The position numbers and the translations under genes are program-made. The notes under the pieces were generated by a model. The model saw only the letters and a list, made by a program, of their open reading frames with translations. It had not been told where the DNA came from and did no database searches. A DNA stretch of 6,330 bases from Gemmatimonadota bacterium (lineage in GTDB: Bacteria; Gemmatimonadota; Gemmatimonadetes; Gemmatimonadales; GWC2-71-9). Below, piece after piece: positions 1 to 4,338 of the stretch. Location of the stretch: the NCBI GenBank assembly GCA_016880225.1, contig JAEHDT010000042.1:1-6330 (forward strand), given 5' to 3'. Within the stretch, counting starts at the first letter, position 1; each line of letters begins with the position of its first letter.

Positions 1-968
1 CGGACGCCGCGGCCGCCGCGGTTCAGGACGTGGGTGTAGATCATGGTGGTGCTGACGTCGCGGTGGCCGAGGAGCTCCTGAACGGTCCGAATGTCGTAGC
101 CGTCCTCGAGAAGGTGCGTGGCGAAGGAGTGGCGCAAGCTGTGGCAGGTCGCCCGCTTGGTGATGCCGGCACGCTGCAGGGCCGCCCGGAAGGCGCGCTG
201 TACCACGGTCTCGTGCAGATGATGGCGCCGGGTCTCGCCGCCCGGTGCATCCACGTGCGCCCGCCGCGCCGGAAACACCCATTGCCACCGCCACTCGACC
301 GCCGCCCCAGGGAACTTGAGGGCGATGGCGTTGGGAAGGGTCACCCGGCCCGCGCCACGCCCCACGTCGCGCTCGTGCGCCGCGCGTACGGCTGCCAGAT
401 GGTTCAGGAGCGGCGAGACCAACACGTCGGGCAGCATGGTGCGGCGATCACGATCGCCTTTGCCGCCACGGACTACGATCTCGCGACGCGCGAAGTCGAG
501 GTCCTTGACCCGCAACTGCAACGCCTCGAGCAGGCGCAGGCCCGATCCGTACAGGATGGCCGCCACGAGCGCAGCGGTACCGGTCATCGCGCCGAGTACC
601 GCGTGGACCTCGTCACGCGTCAGCACCACCGGGAGACGCTTCGACCCCTTGGCGCGAACGACACCCTCGAAAAGGCCGAGCGGCCGGCCCAACACCGCGT
701 CGTACAGAAAGACGAGCGCCGACAACGCCTGGGTCTGTGTGGACGCGCTCACCCCCCGCTCTACCGCCGGAGCGGTGAGGAACCGCTCCACATCGCGCTC
801 GCCCAGCTCGGCGGGATGCTTCATACCCGAGGACCGCACAAAGCGCCGGACCCAGCTGACGTACGCCTCCTCGGTCCGGCGGCTGTAATGACGCACCCGG
901 ATCGCGGCACGGAGTCGCGCCAGGAGCCGCGGGCGAGCGCCCGGAGGGACACCCCTCCCGTCACTCAT
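1..968 (-). CDS. intI: Integron integrase (IntI-type tyrosine recombinase), 3' end cut by window edge
   Basis: Site-specific tyrosine recombinase of the integron class, which moves gene cassettes by recombining attI and attC sites. 322 complete residues are visible. An N-terminal SAM-like core-binding domain (about 15-95) contains HYSRRTEEAY and a VERGVSAST stretch typical of IntI. The catalytic domain (about 115 onward) keeps the full set of residues: Arg145 in GSGLRLLEAL, Lys170 in GGKGDRDR, His276 and Arg279 in CHSLRHSF, His302 in LLGHRDVS, and nucleophile Tyr311 in TTMIYTHV. The IntI-specific insertion that distinguishes this family from XerC/D is present at about 211-233, from LPNAIALKFP through WRWQWVFP. 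The reading frame is still open at base 1, in the RGGRGV region where family members usually end within about ten residues, so the gene is nearly complete. The ATG start is chosen because a TAG lies in frame four codons upstream and an AGGA sits 7 bases before it. Nothing suggests inactivation. Identity as IntI is firm; whether it serves a cassette array cannot be seen. Confidence 0.95.
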   Translation of the reverse strand, partial: MSDGRGVPPGARPRLLARLRAAIRVRHYSRRTEEAYVSWVRRFVRSSGMKHPAELGERDVERFLTAPAVERGVSASTQTQALSALVFLYDAVLGRPLGLFEGVVRAKGSKRLPVVLTRDEVHAVLGAMTGTAALVAAILYGSGLRLLEALQLRVKDLDFARREIVVRGGKGDRDRRTMLPDVLVSPLLNHLAAVRAAHERDVGRGAGRVTLPNAIALKFPGAAVEWRWQWVFPARRAHVDAPGGETRRHHLHETVVQRAFRAALQRAGITKRATCHSLRHSFATHLLEDGYDIRTVQELLGHRDVSTTMIYTHVLNRGGRGV

Positions 969-975
969 CGCATCA

Positions 976-979
976 TCCT
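976..979 (-). promoter_or_regulatory. Ribosome binding site of intI
   Basis: AGGA on the minus strand lies 7 bases upstream of the integrase ATG. It overlaps an in-frame TAG at 978-980, which excludes any start further upstream and so fixes the N-terminus. Two other ATG triplets lie between the AGGA and the chosen start region but are out of frame. Confidence 0.55.
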
Positions 980-1026
980 ACGCCGGGCACCTCAACCAGA
1001 CCGTACCAGACGCACGCAGCACGCGT

Positions 1027-1043
1027 CGTTTCGTTGCGAACCG
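1027..1043. repeat. Imperfect inverted repeat, possible operator
   Basis: CGTTTCGTTGCGAACCG reads as two 7-base arms with one mismatched pair around a TTG centre; the inner TTCG/CGAA arms pair perfectly. The left half also contains TCGTT twice in tandem (1026-1035). It lies in the divergent intergenic region, about 58 bases from the intI start and 80 bases from the plus-strand start, a reasonable place for a shared regulator site. The order of half-sites (TTCG then CGAA) is the reverse of the Gram-positive type LexA box (CGAAC then GTTCG), so I do not call it an SOS box. It could be chance in GC-rich DNA. Confidence 0.3.
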
Positions 1044-1123
1044 CTGGGCGACCACGGGCCAGCGTCCTATGCGGGAGCCACGTATTCCACAGGACGACCG
1101 CTCCCCTAGAGAGTGAACCGACT

Positions 1124-1777
1124 ATGCAAGGCACCACAGGCATCGCGCTCACCGGATTGGCACTCGGGATCGCCGCCTTCACGCCCGCGACCCCCGCCGG
1201 CGCACAGCGCCCCGACCTCTCCGGACAGTGGACGTACAACGCCGCGCAAAGCGGCAACCCGCGCGATATGATGCAGAGCGACAGCGCGGCGGGGGAGCGG
1301 CGCGGCCGGGAATCAGGCGGCGAACGGGGCGGCTACGGCGGCGGCCGGCGGGGTGGGTTCGGCGGGCGCGAGAGGTTCGGCGGACGCGGCGGGGAAGGCG
1401 GCGGCGGGATGAGCGACGAGCAACGGGCGCGCATGCACCAGACGATGCAGCTCGTATTCCAAACGCCGTCCGCGCTCACGATCGTCGAGAGCGACTCGAC
1501 CGTCACCCTCACGGCCGACACCGGCGCGGCGCTGCTGCTCTATGGTGACGGACGCAAGGTCAAGGAAACGGTGGAAGGCGCCGGTGACATCGAGAGCAAG
1601 AGCCGCTGGCAGGGGAACGCCTTCGTGGTGGAGCGCAAGGTGGCGGGCGGCGGCAAGGTGACCGAGGACTACCTCCGCTCCCCCGACGGCAAGCAGCTGT
1701 TCGTGATCGTCAACTTCGAGAGCAACCGCGGAAGGGCGTTCACGTTCCGCCGGGTGTACGACGCGGTAGGATCATGA
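1124..1777 (+). CDS. Exported Gly/Arg-rich protein of unknown function
   Basis: 217 residues, function not known. A hydrophobic N-terminus (residues 7-19, IALTGLALGIAAF) followed by PATPAGA and Gln28 looks like a Sec signal peptide with cleavage after Ala27, although the N-region lacks the usual Lys/Arg. Then come the motif DLSGQW (31-36), which recurs in small exported proteins of this general type, a low-complexity segment at 57-95 (21 Gly and 9 Arg in 39 residues, with RGG and GGYGGG pieces), a short helix-like stretch (96-112), and a C-terminal part (118-212) of alternating beta-like strands: LTIVESDSTVTL, GDGRKVKE, SRWQGNAFVVERK, SPDGKQLFVIV and FTFRRVYD. The C-terminal half could be a small beta-barrel or lipocalin-like fold; this is inference. 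The ATG is chosen because it places the signal peptide at the N-terminus, although the frame is open further upstream; its Shine-Dalgarno (GAGAG region) is weak. It diverges from intI and converges with mcmA, sharing the TCATGA stop hexamer. No attC follows, so it is not a recognisable integron cassette. Confidence 0.8.
   Translation: MQGTTGIALTGLALGIAAFTPATPAGAQRPDLSGQWTYNAAQSGNPRDMMQSDSAAGERRGRESGGERGGYGGGRRGGFGGRERFGGRGGEGGGGMSDEQRARMHQTMQLVFQTPSALTIVESDSTVTLTADTGAALLLYGDGRKVKETVEGAGDIESKSRWQGNAFVVERKVAGGGKVTEDYLRSPDGKQLFVIVNFESNRGRAFTFRRVYDAVGS
1292..1408 (+). repeat. Gly/Arg-rich low-complexity coding segment
   Basis: The DNA coding residues 57-95 of the exported protein is a run of imperfect GGC/GGG/CGC codons giving RGG, GGYGGG and GGRGG motifs. 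It is the likely hot spot for slippage and length variation in this gene, and it separates the N-terminal DLSGQW motif from the C-terminal beta-rich part. It probably acts as a flexible linker, or as a nucleic-acid or polyanion contact; neither role is shown by the sequence. Confidence 0.6.
1772..1777. other. Shared palindromic stop hexamer TCATGA of two convergent genes
   Basis: TCATGA is its own reverse complement. On the plus strand it reads Ser-stop and ends the exported-protein gene; on the minus strand it reads Ser-stop and ends mcmA. The two genes therefore overlap by exactly six bases with no space for a terminator between them. Any terminator for either transcript must lie inside the other gene. 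Confidence 0.95.
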
Positions 1778-3319
1778 GGGCCGGTATACCCCCCACACCC
1801 CCCGCAACACGTCGCTGATCTCGCCCACCATCGCCCGGGCCCGCACCGCGGCGAGGATCGGCTCCATCAGCGGCGCCGCGGCATCGGTCGCGGCGGTCTT
1901 CAGCTCGTCGAGAGCCCGCTGCACGTCTCTCGCGTTCCGCTTGGTTCGCATCTCCTTGAGGCGGCTGCGCTGCTCGGCGGCCAGCGCAGAGTAGTCGGGC
2001 GCCGGGATCGAGGGAGGCTCCCCGTCGTCCGCGTACTCGTTCACCCCCACCACGACGGACTCCCCTGACTCGACCGCCCGTTGCTCCGCGTACGCGCTGC
2101 GCGCGATCGCCTCCTGGAAGAACCCGCGCTCCACGGCGCGCGCCGCCCCACCCGCCCCTTCGATCTCGTCCAGCAGCGCGCGCGCCTTGCGCTCGAGCCG
2201 ATCGGTCAACGCCTCGACGTACCAGCTCCCGCCCACAGGATCCACCGTGTCGGGCACGCCCGTCTCGTGCGCCAGGATCTGCTGGGTGCGGAGCGCCAGG
2301 GTCGCGCTCTGCGCGGTGGGCAACGCCAACGCCTCGTCGTAGGCGTTGGTGTGCAAGGACTGAGTCCCGCCGAGCACCGCCGCCAACGCCTGGATTGCCA
2401 CACGTACGACGTTGTTCTTGGGCTGCTGCGCGGTGAGGGTCGAGCCCCCGGTCTGGGTGTGGAAACGCAGCCGGCACGCCGCATCGCCCGCCTGAAAGCG
2501 TTCTTTCATGAGACGGGCCCACAGCCGCCGGGCGGCGCGGAACTTGGCGATTTCTTCGAACAGGTCGGTAAACGCCGCGAAGAAGAAGGAGAGCCGCGGG
2601 GCGAAGTCGTTCACGTCGAGCCCCAGCGCCACCGCACGCCGTACGTACTCGAGCGCGTTCGCGAAGGTGAACGCCAGCTCCTGCGCCGCCGTTGCTCCCG
2701 CCTCGCGCATGTGATAGCCCGAGATCGAGATCGGATTGAAACTCATCCGCTCGGCCGCAACGAAGCGGAACACGTCGGTCACGAGCCGCAACGACGGCTC
2801 GATCGGATAGATGTACGTGCCGCGCGCGATGAACTCCTTCAAGATGTCGTTTTGAACAGTGCCCTGGAGGCGGGCGCGCGCCACGCCCTGCTCCTCCCCC
2901 ACCACGACGTACATCGCGAGCAGGATCGGCGCCGTCGCGTTGATGGTCATCGAGGTGGAGACCTTGTCGAGCGGGATCTCGTGGAACAACCGCTCCAGGT
3001 CGTCCACCGCGTCGATCGCCACCCCGGCCCGGCCCACCTCGCCCTCGGCCATGGGATGGTCGGAGTCGTACCCCATCTGGGTGGGAAGATCGAACGCGAC
3101 GGAGAGCCCGGTCTGACCCGCGGCGAGCAGATGGCGGAAACGGGTGTTGGTCTCCTGCGCCGTGCCGAAGCCGGCGTACTGGCGCATGGTCCACAGCTTG
3201 CCGCGATACATGGTGGGATGGACGCCGCGCGTGTAGGGGAACGCGCCGGCCGGCCCGAGATCCCGCTCCGGATCGCCCGCCCAGTCGTCCGGACCGTAGA
3301 CGGGCTTGCGCTCGCTCAC
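1772..3319 (-). CDS. mcmA: Methylmalonyl-CoA mutase, catalytic (large) subunit without cobalamin domain
   Basis: 515 residues. It interconverts (R)-methylmalonyl-CoA and succinyl-CoA by an adenosylcobalamin radical mechanism in the cytoplasm, the last step of propionyl-CoA assimilation. The TIM-barrel substrate domain spans nearly the whole protein: FPYTRGVHPTMYRGKLW near 27-43, GLSVAFDLPTQ at 71-81, GYDSDHP at 83-89, QNDILKEF at 156-163, SISGYHMREAGAT at 198-210 with the catalytic-type His203, and TQSLHTNAYDEALALPT from 319. Two specificity positions match methylmalonyl-CoA mutase: Tyr48 in RQYAGF (Tyr89 of the Propionibacterium enzyme) and Arg166 in IARGTY (its Arg207). Isobutyryl-CoA mutases have Phe and Gln there. 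The protein ends at VYRPS with no DxHxxG cobalamin-binding domain, as in two-subunit bacterial and archaeal enzymes, so a separate small subunit must be encoded elsewhere. The GTG start is the only sensible one; it overlaps the fbp stop in GTGA, and the frame upstream merely runs through fbp. An ethylmalonyl-CoA mutase is unlikely because RQYAGF differs from that family's RTYAGH-like motif. Confidence 0.93.
   Translation of the reverse strand: MSERKPVYGPDDWAGDPERDLGPAGAFPYTRGVHPTMYRGKLWTMRQYAGFGTAQETNTRFRHLLAAGQTGLSVAFDLPTQMGYDSDHPMAEGEVGRAGVAIDAVDDLERLFHEIPLDKVSTSMTINATAPILLAMYVVVGEEQGVARARLQGTVQNDILKEFIARGTYIYPIEPSLRLVTDVFRFVAAERMSFNPISISGYHMREAGATAAQELAFTFANALEYVRRAVALGLDVNDFAPRLSFFFAAFTDLFEEIAKFRAARRLWARLMKERFQAGDAACRLRFHTQTGGSTLTAQQPKNNVVRVAIQALAAVLGGTQSLHTNAYDEALALPTAQSATLALRTQQILAHETGVPDTVDPVGGSWYVEALTDRLERKARALLDEIEGAGGAARAVERGFFQEAIARSAYAEQRAVESGESVVVGVNEYADDGEPPSIPAPDYSALAAEQRSRLKEMRTKRNARDVQRALDELKTAATDAAAPLMEPILAAVRARAMVGEISDVLRGVWGVYRPS
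3316..3319 (-). promoter_or_regulatory. GTGA stop-start overlap coupling fbp and mcmA
   Basis: On the minus strand the four bases GTGA hold the mcmA GTG start and the fbp TGA stop. There is no strong independent Shine-Dalgarno at a good distance (only GGTGA directly before the start, and GAGGCGG about 13 bases away), so mcmA is probably translated by ribosomes finishing fbp. Confidence 0.75.
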
Positions 3320-4338
3320 TTCACCGCAACCGCCGCCTCGGCGCCGAGCACGCGGGCGGCGAACGCCACGTCGTCCTTGCTGCCGATCACGAGCGGGGTT
3401 CGCTGATGCAGATCCGTCGGCACGAGGTCGAGAATGGGACGGCAGCCGTCCGTCGCCCGGCCACCCGCCTGCTCCACCACCATGGCGAGCGGCGCCGCCT
3501 CGTACAGCAGGCGCAGCTTGCCCTGGGGATAGTTGCTGGCCGCCGGATAGAGGAAGATGCCGCCCGAGATGAGATTGCGATGGAAGTCCGCGACGAGTGA
3601 GCCGATGTAGCGCGCGTTCTTGGGCTGGACTTTTCCCTCTCCGTTCTTGAACGCCGCCACGACGCGCTGCACCGGCGGGCTCCAGCGGTTCCAGTTGCTC
3701 TCGTTCACGCTGTAGTACTTGCCCACCGGCGGCGTGCGGATGTCGGGGTGCGACAGCAGGAACTCGCCGATCGTCGGATCGAGCGTGAAGCCGTGCACGC
3801 CCTGCCCCGTGGTGTACACGAGCATCGTGCTCGAGCCGTACAGGATGTAGCCTGCCGCCACCTGCTTCTTGCCGACCTGGAGACAGTCGGCGAGGCCCGC
3901 GCCGTTCTTCTTCGACAGCCGCTTGTGGATCGAGAAGATGGTGCCGATCGAGACGTTGACGTCGATGTTGGTGGAGCCGTCGAGCGGGTCGTACAGCACG
4001 ACGTACTTGCCCGCCGAGCGGCTCTCGGGCACGGGGACCGGCCGCTCGTCCTCTTCCGACGCCGTGATGCAGACCCGGCCGGTGTACTGGACGCTGTTCC
4101 GCACGGTCTCGTTCGCGAACAGGTCGAGCTTCTGCTGCAGGTCGCCCGAGACGTTCACCGCCTCCGCGGCGCCGAGGATGTCGGAGAGCCCCGCCCGGCG
4201 GACGTGGCGCGAAATGATCTTCGCCGCGAGACACATGTCGTACAAGAGATTGGACAGCTCGCCCGTCGCCTCCGGGTAGAGCCGCTCCTGCTCCATGATG
4301 AACCGCTCAATCGTGATGACTTCGGACCCGTGCACCAT
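3316..4338 (-). CDS. fbp: Class I fructose-1,6-bisphosphatase
   Basis: 340 residues, the usual length for the family. It hydrolyses fructose 1,6-bisphosphate to fructose 6-phosphate, the committed step of gluconeogenesis, in the cytoplasm. Metal-binding and catalytic positions are present: Glu95-Glu96 in ITASEEDE, Asp117-Asp120 in YDPLDGSTNIDVN, and Glu280 in LRLLYE. The substrate phosphate region is YIGSLVADFHRN at 244-255. The N-terminal ATGELSNLL (24-32), Lys111-Tyr112 and Arg140 correspond to the AMP-binding residues of the pig and E. coli enzymes, so allosteric AMP inhibition is probably kept (inference). The ATG at 4338 is preferred because it gives a normal N-terminus, with VITIERFIMEQ aligning to the family's start; the next codon, GTG at 4335, is an alternative. 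The open frame extends about 41 codons further upstream but that part is out-of-frame comEC. fbp starts 32 bases before comEC ends and overlaps mcmA by 4 bases, so it is the middle gene of an operon. The same fold can also use sedoheptulose bisphosphate, which the sequence cannot exclude. Confidence 0.96.
   Translation of the reverse strand: MVHGSEVITIERFIMEQERLYPEATGELSNLLYDMCLAAKIISRHVRRAGLSDILGAAEAVNVSGDLQQKLDLFANETVRNSVQYTGRVCITASEEDERPVPVPESRSAGKYVVLYDPLDGSTNIDVNVSIGTIFSIHKRLSKKNGAGLADCLQVGKKQVAAGYILYGSSTMLVYTTGQGVHGFTLDPTIGEFLLSHPDIRTPPVGKYYSVNESNWNRWSPPVQRVVAAFKNGEGKVQPKNARYIGSLVADFHRNLISGGIFLYPAASNYPQGKLRLLYEAAPLAMVVEQAGGRATDGCRPILDLVPTDLHQRTPLVIGSKDDVAFAARVLGAEAAVAVK
4307..4338 (-). 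promoter_or_regulatory. comEC-fbp overlap with internal fbp start
   Basis: The fbp ATG lies within the last 32 bases of comEC in a different frame. Only a weak Shine-Dalgarno (GGACGG) precedes it. Ribosomes ending comEC are therefore likely to help fbp translation, which implies one transcript for the three minus-strand genes, with the promoter beyond the right edge. Because comEC is usually expressed at low level, a second promoter inside comEC for the metabolic genes is possible but not visible. Confidence 0.65.

Larger units (their letters stand above)
969..1123. other. Divergent intergenic region between intI and the exported-protein gene
   Basis: This 155-base gap holds the 5' ends of two divergently transcribed genes, so promoters for both should lie here. 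In classical integrons this side of intI also carries attI and the cassette promoter. Scanning both strands for the core GTTRRRY found no perfect match. The nearest is GTTGAGG on the minus strand at 990-996, one mismatch, pointing toward intI rather than toward a cassette. No convincing -35/-10 pair with 16-18 base spacing is visible on either strand. The only notable structure is the inverted repeat at 1027-1043. Confidence 0.7.

Noticed and set aside
1027..1043. LexA (SOS) box upstream of intI
   Set aside because: The half-sites are in reversed order relative to CGAAC-N4-GTTCG, and no CTGT-N8-ACAG match is seen.
30..1109. Long plus-strand open frame over the integrase
   Set aside because: It is antisense to the intI frame, has no recognisable motifs, and its composition (Arg, Pro, His, Gln rich) is typical of a mirror frame in GC-rich DNA.
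1124..1777. Exported-protein gene as first cassette of an integron
   Set aside because: Its stop overlaps the mcmA stop, so there is no room for an attC, and no attI core is seen upstream.
1772..3194. Second minus-strand open frame of 484 codons over mcmA
   Set aside because: It is a shifted frame of mcmA with Arg/Gly-rich nonsense composition.
2081..3406. Plus-strand open frame of 441 codons across mcmA
   Set aside because: It is antisense to the clearly conserved mutase, is rich in Arg, His and Gly, and shows no domain.
3320..4234. N-terminal extension of mcmA in the same frame
   Set aside because: The extra residues are an out-of-frame reading of fbp. The family's N-terminus begins at the GTG at 3319.
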